This document shows, piece by piece, positions 1 to 12,640 of a DNA stretch of 64,000 nucleotides. Within the stretch, counting starts at the first letter, position 1. Each line of letters begins with the position of its first letter. Where the stretch lies: NCBI GenBank assembly GCA_964019415.1, contig OZ025869.1, positions 956,642-1,020,641 of the forward strand, given 5' to 3'. Source of the stretch: Ianthella basta. Lineage: Eukaryota > Porifera > Demospongiae > Verongiida > Ianthellidae. The position numbers and the translations under genes are program-made. The notes beneath the pieces were generated by a model that searched no databases, was not told the origin of the DNA, and saw only the letters and a list, made by a program, of their open reading frames with translations.

Positions 1-308
1 ACCCCACCCACAACTGTCCCTGTGCCCTATACCCTGGTCCGTCTGCTCCTCCATTTGTGGGAGAGAAGTACTTCTGCGAGTCAGGTGCTACTGGGACATA
101 TGTGTTCAGCCGATGGTTCCTCAATGGCCCTCTGTGGGACTCCAAGGGGTGTCCAGTCGGCAGCCAATGTTGCAATCGTGGTGGACCGTGGTTCAGTACC
201 TCAGCAAACCAGGAAGTGAATGACGACATAGAATTGAGGATTTGTTCTTACGAACCTTCAGTCCTTGATGACATTGGACTTGAACAACTTGAGATATATG
301 TTAACTGA
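1..308 (+). CDS. Collagen-stalk secreted protein, copy 1 (3' end only)
   Basis: The reading frame is open from base 3 to the TAA at 306-308 and has no start, because the gene enters from outside the window. About 101 C-terminal residues remain. They match the end of the globular head of the six complete paralogues: the [10 protein letters not shown] segment, FVGEKYFCESG, a PLWDSKGC motif, a CC pair before RGGPWFST, the acidic NDDIELR strand and the terminal LEIYVN. It belongs to head class A. It differs from its sisters just before the end (SYEPSVLDDIG), which is the most variable spot of the family. The collagen stalk is presumably upstream but is not seen. Confidence 0.9.
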   Translation, partial: PTHNCPCALYPGPSAPPFVGEKYFCESGATGTYVFSRWFLNGPLWDSKGCPVGSQCCNRGGPWFSTSANQEVNDDIELRICSYEPSVLDDIGLEQLEIYVN

Positions 309-960
309 TTACCAGCTGCAGGAAAGTTTCATCAGTCTAGGCCCACACAAATGTAGCTTTGCTGTTAGAAGTAGTGAACAGCAGTAGATTGCAGTTGTAC
401 CTGCTCAACCTATAGCTATGTAGGCCTGTATAGCTTGAGTGTCATGGAGTGTGTAAGTAGTGATTGATACTCCTCCAAACCAGTGACATGTGATGGCAAA
501 GAAAGCAGTGGCATGTTTACAGTTTGAACAAGCACATTGTGTTAACTAACTTCCCTTGTTTACTACTTGCTGAACTATAGCTACTCATCATTTTTGTTGT
601 AGGCACCAGCATATGCTGTTAGCTGTAGTGAACAGTGCTAGCAGTGCTGTATAGATTGCTGTCTTACTACCACAACCATTGTATAGGAGCCATAGGCCTT
701 GTACATAGCTTGAGTGTCATGTAGTAAGTGCAAGAAGTAGTGACTGATACTCCTCCAAACCAGTGACATGTTACTGCAAAGAAAGCAGTGGCATGTTTGC
801 ACTTTTAACAGGTGCATCACACTACTGCACTTGTTTGTGTGAGCACTGTAGTCTACTACTATAGTGAACAGGGACAGAATGTCATAATAGCTACGTATAG
901 TGTAATAGGTCATCATGGAAAATAACTCAATCTTCCAAACATTAACAATGTCATGTTAAA
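309..960 (+). repeat. 3' flank block of the collagen-stalk genes, with an internal duplication
   Basis: This is the first copy of a block that follows every gene in the array except copy 7 (also at 9535, 17203, 34271, about 42960 and about 49430). It probably holds the 3' UTR. Part of it is duplicated inside this copy: the stretch around 365-560, containing AGCTTGAGTGTCATG and ACTCCTCCAAACCAGTGACA, returns in diverged form around 600-800. I saw no AATAAA close behind the stop codon. Confidence 0.7.
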
Positions 961-2155
961 CTGTTATTGGCAGCCGGCCCCATGCACACACAAACAAAGC
1001 CTTGCTTGTATGCGTATAACTACCAGATATGCCCGAATGATGTATCACAAGAAATCACAAAGGTGATGAAATTGTAACTCTAACCCATACAAGATGCGAC
1101 ACATGATGTTTCACAACCATGCAGAGACTGACCCACATTGCGTAGCATGCACCATGCATGTGCGTATATATAATTATGGATAGATAATTATGCATATTTA
1201 TGCAGTGAAATTTGAGCAAGTATATACACACATACATTTCTGTATATATACTCACATCAATCAGTTCTGTCCATCTCTGACAACTAGTGAACTAGTATTA
1301 AGCAAACATCTCACCACAATTGGGACCTATGAAATAATTATCGACTAATGGTACTACACTGGATAGACGACTGGTCGCTTTAGTATCCTCCACAAGTCAA
1401 ACACTTGTGGTTTGAAGATAATTTATTTGATAAGGGGAAGTTACAGGCAGCACAGATGGTGTGAAGTTTTGGGGATCATACGGATGTCATGAAACTATTC
1501 GGGGAGGATGCTGCCAGGGGGACAATGTTGCTGTAAGAGGAGGTTGAGGAGGTCAGACACCTCTGCTTCAGCAATCTTTCCTCTTCATCAACTCTGTGGG
1601 ATAACTAAGTTAACGGAATGTAAGCACATCTAGGACTGTCATAGCAGCAACACGCACACACACACACACACACTTTTTTTTATTTTCACATTTCATTTAC
1701 TCAACAACATAACAGAGCAAAAGAAAGGGTGTTGAGTTTAAAACAGGTGATGCTCAGCATGCTGTGGAACACATGGCACATCAGTTAGTCCTGACCTCAA
1801 CAACAATGGTGTATGATAGCTATAACCTACAGAGACTAGCAATGACATTACATGTACACTATGATACTGCTTGGAAAAAACGTGTTACAGTGAATAATAC
1901 TTTATGGGTTTAACTGCTGTATGATGAAAAACTTGCTGTGTTTCTCAGTGCCCAGATAGTGTATGAGCCACATAGCGTTGCTTGTATGAGTTGCTCTTGC
2001 CCTTGATATCTTATGGTTCTGTTGGTGTTCGTTAGGTTAAAGAGATAGTCTAGGCTTCGAACGTCTAGGAAGCCTCTGCTGCCAACCTGTATGGTATGCA
2101 GGCTTCCTGCAATACCTTTCTGCCTCACTACTTCTAGAAGGTGTAGATATTTGGC
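961..2155. other. Non-genic spacer with a diverged copy of the 10.2-kb-type block
   Basis: I see no supportable gene. Around 1270-1440 lies a diverged copy of a block seen better at 35470-35650, 44400-44600 and 50570-50750 (TTCTGTCCATCTC, then CACTTGTGGTTTGA). A (CA)n tract at 1651-1673 runs into a T-rich stretch. Confidence 0.5.
1651..1673. repeat. (CA)n microsatellite
   Basis: About 11 CA units with one CG interruption, followed directly by a T7 run. Confidence 0.95.
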
Positions 2156-2244
2156 TTCCTTCCTGATTGCAGCGTCCTGGAAATTTCCTTCCCAGCAAAC
2201 AGTGAGGGGAAGGAAATTTCCAGGACGCTGCAATCAGGAAGGAA
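2156..2244. repeat. Perfect 38-bp inverted repeat (hairpin), 13-nt loop
   Basis: The arm at 2156-2193 and the arm at 2207-2244 are exact reverse complements over 38 bp. The loop is AGCAAACAGTGAG at 2194-2206. The right arm runs straight into a (CA)n tract. Perfect arms of this length point to a recent origin, such as template switching, a foldback element or a hairpin RNA. No coding role is apparent. Confidence 0.95.
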
Positions 2245-2860
2245 CACACACACACACACACACACACACCTGCCGTCATAGAAGATACACCTCATGTCCA
2301 TTCAATAGTGAGTCTTAAACATGTTCCCTTCCATACGAATACCCATAATGGAGGAGGAGTCACAGGTGCAACCATGGCAACGTCAAGAGCCTCATCCTGT
2401 CCACATTATTACATTCCATTGATGTACATGAGCTGCACAAATTGAAGTAAATTGCCATGATGACAAAATTGAACATTGCATAAATCTACATGATGAGAGA
2501 GTCTATACAGTATGAATTACATGATACCCACCAACCCAAACTGGCACATCTGCTACTAGTTGGAATGGTTGTGGGAAACAAGTCTGAGCAGAGTTTGGGA
2601 GAAATACTGCCTAATAATGATATGCATACACAATTGAACCGTGGCGAAGGTGAATTGACTGTGAATAGACACAGTCATAGCATATTCAATACATGAACAG
2701 ATTGCAGCATGTTCAGGAGAATGTCATCAACACACAGTATTGCAATATTTACACCAGGATTATGAAATGGTTAACTGAACAGCTGTGGTAAGAGTATACT
2801 GCAGAGCTCATGCACCCAAACAGTGGAATTAACAGGGATGAGTTTACTATTTGAAGCTTC
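2245..2860. repeat. (CA)13 plus duplicated block, sister of the window end
   Basis: A (CA)n tract at 2245-2269 leads into a block starting CTGCCGTCATAGAAGATACA. It is nearly the same as 63477-64000 and is related to 18965-19260 and 39105-39450. No gene is supported in it. Confidence 0.75.
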
Positions 2861-3779
2861 ATCTGTCAATGGTTTTGTACATGGTTTGTGCCTACCAGGG
2901 GTGTTACTAAAATGTCCGCTTCATATAATGGGGAAGGCTTCACTGTCATAGAACTGAAAACGGTTTGAGATGCAATGAGGAGTGAAAGAACTGAAGCAAG
3001 AACAATGAACCACAAAAGGTAACTAAAAGCTAACAAAACATTAGAAACTGTGTGAATTTGCCTCTTGTAAACCATGTCACAAGAATAATACTATATGATG
3101 ATACATATCAGATCAACAAGTGGTCCATATGGCATTCAGAGAATAAACAAACCTATATATATAGAAGATGTTGGCTGTGAAATTGCATGTACACTATATG
3201 TACAGTGTACATGTATAAGAAACACAATCCAAATTTAGCACATCTTCTGCAATAAAAGTTATAGACTGACATGACTATATTCCTTCACATTGGTGAAAAC
3301 TCACAATAATTATTCCGCATTGTTCTGGATCATAGCTTTCGGTCATGTACGTGTAAAGAATCAAATGATGTCACAGACTATACTATCATTGATATAGCAG
3401 CAGACACAACATGGTCAACCTGTGTTAATATAATATTATAGTCATACAAACATGTACACTATACAATGTGTATGCATGCAGTACATGGCACTACAATCAG
3501 GAACAGCTATACTGCTCCCTCACAGCAGACAAATGATGTACAGGTTGTGAACTATCACCTCACAATGTTAGCACACACAGCTATAGACTGCTACCTATGG
3601 CTTACAACAGAATTACACATCCAAGTTCCCCCAATGAACACTCTCTCTGCAGTTCTTTAATACATAGCTATGTCCATACCCATAACACACTACAATGCAT
3701 GAGTACTAGTATATAATAATTAATAACTACTGTATGGCTGCATGCCTAGTCTGAATAGCAATATCATAGCATCAATTCC
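2861..3779. other. Non-genic spacer
   Basis: No gene is supported. Around 3449-3500 there is a short dispersed segment (AACATGTACACTATACAATG) that recurs near 10898, 52970 and 57783. Confidence 0.5.
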
Positions 3780-4160
3780 AAACTAATTGGGCTCCACCCG
3801 CTGTCATTCCTTTCACTTTCTCAGTTACTGTACACACAATGCCTCACATTCTGTTCATATTCCCCCACATTGCCTCACGTACACCACAGCTAGCCCTAGC
3901 ACTAATGGGATGTACACATGTTAGCAAAGCACACCACTGTGTACACTGTACACTTCACAGTATGATCTCATTCTACTGCACACAAATACTAGAACATGAG
4001 TGCAGTGCCTTTGCTGTATACTACCTCACCTGCAGTGGGTGTGAGTGATGTCATATCAGTAGCAATGCTTGTTTCATATAGTTGTTGTGTGATAGGCACA
4101 TTACCACTTACAGACATGAGCCATACTGACACAGTATACCCCAGTGCATGCGAGAGAGAG
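3780..4160 (+). repeat. Copy of the 936-bp dispersed/tandem block (partial)
   Basis: This contains CCTCACATTCTGTTCA and the conserved stretch up to TTGTGTGATAGGCACATTA. The same unit is at 5600-6930 (two copies), 19560-19831 and 23384-25330 (two copies). Short open frames in it keep the same peptide between copies, which recent duplication explains without coding constraint. Confidence 0.75.
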
Positions 4161-4632
4161 AGACTTGAGTAAGAAATACAGTATCACTAGCAGTTCATGT
4201 TTTCTTCACGAAAGGCATGTGATTTGTCACTGCCTCTTTCTCACGCAATGCAAGTGATTAGTGTGAGTGAACTGACACAACACATGCATCACACACACAC
4301 GGGAAGAGGGGAGGGGAGTGTGGCAGGAGGAAGAAGAAAGAGTGGATGGGGAGGAGGATGTAAGGGGAAGGGAAATGGGAAGGGAATGGAGTAGTAGGAG
4401 TTAATCAAGAACAACATGCTAGAGGCTGAATCTGGGCAGTATGGTAAATTCACTATGGTATACTACACATATGTACAAAACATCAGTAATCTTGCCCAGT
4501 CCAACTTTGTGCTTAACATTGTGCACGTGGAACATATGTGACAGTGAGACTATATATAATCTGCACAATCTGCTCTCCTTCCATGTACAAACCATGACTA
4601 CAGCATAACTTACAATTTGTGCATGACTTTGG

Positions 4633-4716
4633 CACATCAAGATGTTGTCATGGTGATGGAGATTAAAGAAGAGCTGTCCTTGCAATTCCCTTCCATAGCC
4701 CAATAGCTTGGTCAAC
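4633..4716 (-). pseudogene. Short copy of the LTKLLGYG exon module
   Basis: Read on the minus strand, this encodes LTKLLGYGRELQGQLFFNLHH-like peptide directly behind an intron-acceptor-like pyrimidine stretch and TAG. Sister copies lie at 37100-37183, 52018-52094, 53335-53411 and 63208-63287. Here only the first exon-like part remains and the long C-terminal part is missing. The original gene is not recognised. Confidence 0.45.
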
Positions 4717-4756
4717 CTATCAATGTGACAGCTAGTGACAGAGGTGTGAGGGAATG

Positions 4757-4757
<1 letters not shown>

Positions 4758-4844
<87 letters not shown>
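4758..4844. repeat. (CA)n microsatellite
   Basis: Pure CA, about 43 units. Confidence 0.98.
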
Positions 4845-4848
<4 letters not shown>

Positions 4849-5072
4849 GCACGCACCATGGTAACAACTTATGTACAAAGTTAGAATGAATACAACTGAA
4901 TACTTCAAATTGTTGCCCACTTGCTGTACCCTAGCTCTTGCTATACTGTGCCCATCCTACACCACACACAGCCCATGATATTTTGCTGCTTGTGGCTCAC
5001 CTCAACACCTAACAGCTGTTAGAACAGACACATGGCAGCCCATGCCTTGGTCCACTCCATACAAGTGTATAC

Positions 5073-5178
<106 letters not shown>

Positions 5179-5519
5179 CTAAACAGGATAATGGAAACCA
5201 CTCTTACAGTCTAGTGTATTTGAGAGAGTTACTGTATTTAAGAGACTACAGCTGAAAGTGTACAATGCCATCATATTACCCTCACTGATGTATGGAAGTG
5301 AAACATGGGTATCGAATAAACAACATGAGTAGCTGTACAGGCAACAGAAATGAGGGTGTGCACAATATCAGTAAACCATCAGGCCATATAGCTTTCAACA
5401 GAATTACAAGCATGCTTACACACACACACTGAACATTGATGCAGGTTAATTTGATAGCTCTTCTCTACAGTTCTTTAATAGCAATGCCCATACCCATAAC
5501 ACACTGCACTCATCATATG

Positions 5520-6930
5520 AGTACTAGCATAATAATTATTAGAAACCATGGCTGCATGTTTAGTCTGAGAAGCAATGACATACATCCATTTTAAACTAAT
5601 TGGGCTCTATCCGCTGTCATTCCTTTCACATTCTCAGTTACTGCACACCCAAGCCTCACATTCTGTTCACATTCCCCCACATTGCCTCACGTACACCACA
5701 GCTAGCTATAGAACTAATGGGATATACACATGTTAGCAAAACACACCACTGTGTACACTGTACACTTCACAGTATATTCTCATTCTACTGTACACAAATA
5801 CTAGAACATGAGTGAAGTGCCTTTGCTGTATCCTACCTCACCTGCAGTGGGTGTGAGTGATGTCATATCAGTAGCAATGCTTGTTTCATATAGTTGTTGT
5901 GTGATAGGCACATTACCACTTACTGTACATGGAAGCCATACTGACACAGTATACCCCAGTGCATGTGAGAGAGAGAGAGACTAGAGTAAGAAATGCAGTA
6001 TGTCTGGTTCTTGTTGTAACAAGCTACTATGCATCATTTCAGGAAGCCAATGGTATGCGCTCAGAGCCATCCTACGTACATCATACAGTTTGCATCCTTC
6101 AGCTCTTGCTACTCACTTAGATCACCATTCTATGTCACTGCTTTCCCTGCTCACTGACTGGGGCTGTGTTGTTAGGTCTCAAGAGGCCGCTGCTGATGAA
6201 CATGACGCAGAGAACAGGCATTGCGGTCAACAGTGAAGTAGTTTCACACAATGTAGCCACGTATATAGCTAGCCAATGTTATGAATGAATTATCTAGCTT
6301 GTTACTTGAGCCCTGGCCTAAGCTTCACTTCCTGTGTCATATATAATACAAACGCCGTGTTATTTCCTGCAACATTTTCTTTACTTACCGGAGACTGTAC
6401 ATAGCTAAGTCATAAAGTTAGAGACACACCACAACTGATGTACATCTGTCTCCATGAAGGAAATGCAGACAACAGAAACCATGTCTGTATGTTTAGTCTG
6501 AGAAACAATGACATACATCCATTCCAAAGTGTGTGGGCTCCATCCGCTGTCACTCCTTTCACTTTCTCAGTTACTGTACACACAATGCCTCACATTCTGT
6601 TCACATTCCCCCACATTGCCTCACGTACACCACAGCTAGCTATAGCACTAGTGGGATATACACATGTTAGCAAATCGCACCACTGTGTACACTGTACACT
6701 TCACAGTACAATCTCATTCTACTGTACACAAACACTGTAACATGAGTGCAATGCCTTTGCTGTATCCTACCTCACCTGCAGTGGATGTGAGTGATGTCAC
6801 ATCAGTAGCAATGCTTACTTCATACAGTTGTTGTGTGATAGGCACATTACCACTTACAGACATGAAGCCATACCATACTGACACAGTATACCCCAGTGCA
6901 TGTGAGAGAGAGAGAGAGAGAGAGAGAGAG
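5520..6930 (+). repeat. Two tandem copies of the 936-bp block
   Basis: The CCTCACATTCTGTTCA landmark near 5652 returns near 6589, a period of about 937 bp. Between them lies the intervening part (CTTGTTGTAACAAGCTACTA, then TTTCCTGCAACATTTTC). A (GA)n tract at 6904-6930 ends the second copy. The same tandem pair exists at 23384-25330. No gene is supported. Confidence 0.75.
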
Positions 6931-7677
6931 TGTGTAGTATCTAGAGGCACTCAATCTAAGTTAGCTAAGTTGCTGTAGAGACGCCCAAGGACCGTTTCCG
7001 TTAAAGTCAGTCAGCTTGTTAAATGTCAGAGTCCTTATTGGCCAGTACATTGCTCTGTCACTACATTATAGATTGTTCTCACTACACACTGTGACACATA
7101 CACGTGCATGTGGATGTGAGAACTACATACACATTGCACCATTGCACACAGCCACTTCCACTATCCACCGTACAGGATACACACATACAACTCCAAATAG
7201 TATGCAGATAGCTAGAGAGATGGATACATGCACTCATGTTTTACGCATTACACATTAATGTTCATAGCAATACGTCCATGCAGCCCAATCTACACACACT
7301 CCTGCGCGTGGGTTATGTGTACTATGTGCACTCTAAATATTTCCTGCAACAATCTCTTCACTGACCGTGGTCTAGCTGTGTAGCTAAGTCACAAAGTTAG
7401 AGACACACATCACGATTGATGTACATCTGTTTCTTTGAAGGAAATGCAGACAATGTGTGCACTAGGAAAGGGAAGAGAATGCTGATTAGCTCATCCGTTC
7501 AATTTGCCGTGCAAGAAGACCTTATATCAATCTACCAACCATGCATCTTAGTGTTCATGATCACAGTGTGATGTGGTGGATTACAAGACAGCGCGATCAT
7601 ACCATTAATTGCTATAATGGGGCTTCAGGTGTTTGTCTCATTTGATTGTAGCAGTAGCAGGTTGTGTGTAATATGTA
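6931..7677 (+). repeat. Upstream spacer block of the gene array (copy a)
   Basis: This long block precedes gene copy 2. It contains AAGTCAGTCAGCTTGTTAAA, TTTCCTGCAACA and CAAGAAGACCTTATATCAAT. Related copies are at 25331-26040, 29690-30320, 40261-40560 and 58480-59260. No gene is supported. Confidence 0.65.
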
Positions 7678-7734
7678 CACACACACATACACACACTCTC
7701 ACACATGCACACACACGCACACACACACACACAT
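7678..7734. repeat. Imperfect (CA)n tract
   Basis: CA units with TA, TC, TG and CG interruptions. Confidence 0.9.
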
Positions 7735-7796
7735 ACTGTATGTCAATGAGCTTATACGATATAACATTAAGGTTTGGTGCTCACTAAAGGATGCTT

Positions 7797-8036
7797 TGAC
7801 AGATATTTGATGAATGTAGGTCAGGATATCTAGATGTGAATGTCTACTATCTGTTGCAGCTCTAGTACATGTGTTGCTATGGTAACAGTGCATCAGTTCA
7901 GTTAGCATTGATTCAGTGTATTGTATACAGACAGTATACAGGAAGTGAGACATATCAGTGTAAATATGTGGTGTTAACCACATCAAAGAGTTAGTACCTT
8001 TATAAAGATGGCTGTGGAGTGTCAGCAGTTCAGTTT
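7797..8036 (+). promoter_or_regulatory. Promoter of collagen-stalk gene copy 2
   Basis: In order: TAGGTCA in the conserved 5' stretch; an RFX-type X-box GTTGCTATGGTAAC at 7873-7886; the inverted repeat TGTATACAGACAGTATACA at 7922-7940; an ETS-like CAGGAAGTG at 7939-7947; TATAAAG at 8001-8007; and a TCAGTT initiator with its A at 8032. TATA to initiator is 31 bp, the standard spacing. All of these recur before the other five copies except the ETS-like site, which is lost in copies 6 and 7. Factor binding is inferred from motifs only. Confidence 0.75.
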
Positions 8037-8112
8037 CAGCTGCAACTCAGGTCTGCTGTCCCAAAGGCAAACTCTTAGAGAAGCACAACCTATTGCTTTT
8101 GAAAGCTAGAGA

Positions 8113-8124
8113 ATGGCCTATTAA
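8113..8124 (+). promoter_or_regulatory. Minimal upstream ORF (M-A-Y-stop) in the 5' UTR of copy 2
   Basis: ATGGCCTATTAA is the only ATG I see between the predicted start of transcription and the main ATG at 8227. The same uORF is at 32951-32962 before copy 4. In copies 3, 5, 6 and 7 the ATG has become ACG or ACA. Confidence 0.55.
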
Positions 8125-8226
8125 CATTCTGCCAAGAATAGAGAGCTTCAAGACAACTTCCAAAGACAGCAGCAATCAAGGAGTAGCAACGTCTTCCAGT
8201 GAGAACAGAAGGAACTGCCAGTGAGG

Positions 8227-9534
8227 ATGCTTCCCCTTACAGTCAAGCTCCTAGCAGCTCTTACCTGCTTCACTGCTGTGTACCTCACAACAGAAGCAGC
8301 TGACACTTGCTCTGCAGCGACTTGCATCCCTGGCCTACCAGGGAGAGATGGCAGAGACGGACAGCCAGGACACAATGGCAACGATGGTGTTGCAGGACCT
8401 CCAGGACGCGATGGGCGTGATGGTATCCCTGGGCAGACTTGTGGAACAGGAGGGTCTGTACTGGAGGGACCTCCAGGGCTGAATGGCACCGATGGAGAGC
8501 AGGGTCCACCTGGTCCACAGGGACCTCCAGGACAGAATGGCGCTGATGGTATCCCAGGTGATAACGGGGTAGACGGCCAGCCAGGACCACCTGGTGCACA
8601 AGGCCCCCCTGGACTCCCCGGTGCACTGAATGACACTGCCCAGCAACAGCTGAAGGATGACATTCTCAATGAGCTCAGAGATGAATTAAGTATGCTGCAG
8701 GGTTGCTGCAGCAGTCAACCTACTCCAACTGAACCACAATGTGAACATAATGCTACTTCCTGTAAAGAACTATACCAATGCAATCCAGCTACCCCTTCAG
8801 GATACTACAACATTACAACACCACAGGGAGTGGAAAGGGTGTATTGTCAAATGAACACAACCAATTGTGGCAACATCACTGGAGGTTGGACAAGGGTAGC
8901 TTTCATTGACATGACAGACTCTGGAAACAGTTGTCCGCCAGAATTTACACCTGAAACTCAGTCATCAATACGAATGTGCAGGTCATCAAGATCAGGAAGA
9001 GGGTGCACCGCCTTCATCAACTACCCAGTGCATGGCATTGCCTACAAGAACATTTGTGGTAGAGCTCTGGGATACCAATATGGCACTGGCGAAGCATTTT
9101 GGGGTTATGCGAGAACTGGTCACAATACAACAGCGGGTCACTATTCTGATGGACTATTGGTAACACGTGGCACAGCTCGGCACCATGTCTGGACATTTGC
9201 AGCAGGACTATCCAAAGACTACAACTACCCTACCAGCAACTGTCCCTGTGCCTTATACCCTGGTCTGTCTGCACCTACATTTGTGGGAGAGAACTACTTC
9301 TGCGAATCTGGGGACATTGGGACATATCAGTTCAGCCGGTGGTACCTTGATGACCCTCTGTGGGACTCACAGGGGTGTCCAGCTGGTAGCACATGCTGCA
9401 GTCGTGGTGGTCCATGGTTCAGTACCTCAGCAGACCAGGAAGTGAATGACGACATAGAAGTGAGGATTTGCTTTGCTGACCCTTCAACCCATGATGACCT
9501 TGGACTACAGCAACTTGAGATATACATTAACTGA
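8227..9534 (+). CDS. Collagen-stalk secreted protein with fibrinogen-like head, copy 2 (class A)
   Basis: An intact single-exon frame of 435 residues. The ATG at 8227 is chosen because it begins a clear signal peptide (about 1-24, ending TTEA). Then come Cys28 and Cys33; a Gly-X-Y stalk of 12 triplets (36-71); a nine-residue break with a Cys (72-80, CGTGGSVLE); 18 more triplets (81-134); a helical neck (135-158) with Leu147/150/154/157 in 3-4-3 heptad spacing; a CC pair; and a Cys-rich head (179-435). The head opens like a fibrinogen-related domain (CKELYQC, SGYYNI, VYCQM, GGWTR) and then diverges ([38 protein letters not shown]). N-glycosylation sequons such as NATS and NITG occur. This is a collectin/ficolin-like design, so a trimeric extracellular recognition or matrix protein is likely. 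The ligand is unknown. Related heads occur, as I recall, in unnamed cnidarian and sponge proteins. Confidence 0.93.
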   Translation: MLPLTVKLLAALTCFTAVYLTTEAADTCSAATCIPGLPGRDGRDGQPGHNGNDGVAGPPGRDGRDGIPGQTCGTGGSVLEGPPGLNGTDGEQGPPGPQGPPGQNGADGIPGDNGVDGQPGPPGAQGPPGLPGALNDTAQQQLKDDILNELRDELSMLQGCCSSQPTPTEPQCEHNATSCKELYQCNPATPSGYYNITTPQGVERVYCQMNTTNCGNITGGWTRVAFIDMTDSGNSCPPEFTPETQSSIRMCRSSRSGRGCTAFINYPVHGIAYKNICGRALGYQYGTGEAFWGYARTGHNTTAGHYSDGLLVTRGTARHHVWTFAAGLSKDYNYPTSNCPCALYPGLSAPTFVGENYFCESGDIGTYQFSRWYLDDPLWDSQGCPAGSTCCSRGGPWFSTSADQEVNDDIEVRICFADPSTHDDLGLQQLEIYIN

Positions 9535-9935
9535 TTACCAGCTGCAGGAACGTTTCATCGGTCTAGGCCCGTACAAGTGTAGCTTTGCTGTTAGAAGTAG
9601 TGAGCAGCAGTAGATTGCAGTTGTACTTGCTCAACCTATAGCTATGTAGGCCTGTATAGCTTGAGTGTCATGGAGTGTGTAAGTAGTGATTGATACTCCT
9701 CCAAACCAGTGACATGTGATGGCAAAGAAAGCAGTGGCATGTTTACAGTTTGAACAAGCACATTGTGTTAACTAACTGTCCTTGTTTGGGTCACTACTGT
9801 AGCCTACTACAGTGCATGAGCAGGGACAGAATGCTGTATAATTTTATAGCATTGTGGGTCATCTGAGAACATATCACAATCTACTGATACTATAATAATG
9901 TCAAGTTAAAGTATGTTCAGCACCTCAAGCTGTGC
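9535..9935 (+). repeat. 3' flank block of copy 2
   Basis: Begins GATTACCAGCTGCAGGAA right at the stop codon and matches the flank of copies 1, 3 and 4. Probable 3' UTR. Confidence 0.75.

Positions 9936-10946
<1,011 letters not shown>

Positions 10947-11019
<73 letters not shown>
10947..11019. repeat. (CA)n microsatellite
   Basis: Pure CA, about 36 units. Confidence 0.98.
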
Positions 11020-11020
<1 letters not shown>

Positions 11021-11668
11021 CACCTTGGCATACACTCGAAACACCAGTGCTAGTACTTCAACTCTACTATACTATATACGATGTACTACATCTTCTTCCT
11101 CCAAGCTAGGTATAGAAAGGTAATCTAACTTGCTGTTAGACCCAACACCCACTCACACACCTGCATGTGTATATACAGGTGTGTATGTACAATGGGCTAG
11201 CTACATCTCCTTCAATGAAGTGAAGAAATGTTACCCTAACACAACTTGTCTCCCCTCTGTAATAGCACTGTTGTTGACTACATTAATGTGTCACTTGAGA
11301 CTCCTGAGATACTTTGACATTATAGCTACACAGCTCATGCTAGTCCCCACTACTTAATTAGATGAAGGTAGAATGATGAAGTATATAGCTGTAAAGAGAG
11401 AGAACTGTTCCATGTACTCTAGCACTCTGTACGACTCCCACAACTGGACACAAGTGAAGGTACTGAAGTGGACAGTACTCTTGCTCTAGCACTCATCAGT
11501 ACTGCAATGATCACTTCAAGTCTACTACGCAGATCTAGTTGGTGATACTTCTCTAGGTGGAACAATCCAATGCACACATGTACACATTCCAGCACATTTT
11601 GCAAATGCACAGAGTATGTGGTATACACAATTAACCACATACGAGCACACAAACACATATACTCACAT
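11020..11668. repeat. Dispersed block with splice-acceptor-like TCCCCTCTGTA
   Basis: Contains CTACATCTCCTTCAA followed by CAACTTGTCTCCCCTCTGTA. Relatives are at 12300-12480, 54700-54790, 55900-55980, 56530-56600 and 57180-57400. In several copies the pyrimidine run ends in TAG like an intron acceptor, but I could not assemble a gene from it. Confidence 0.5.

Positions 11669-12640
<972 letters not shown>

Noticed and set aside
6438-6740. Conserved MPHILFTFPHIASRTPQ-type frames in the 936-bp block
   Set aside because: Same peptide in several copies, but the copies are nearly identical DNA. No domain, no promoter, and frames end at unrelated points.
8332-8600. RGD integrin-binding motif in the stalk
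   Set aside because: The stalks contain GRD and RDG, not RGD.
8148-8669. Long antisense frames over the collagen stalks (also near 15816, 32976, 41495, 47925 and 60368), rich in Gly-Pro
   Set aside because: GGN-CCN-rich codons give open, collagen-like frames on the opposite strand automatically. They have no signal peptide or promoter and vanish outside the stalk.
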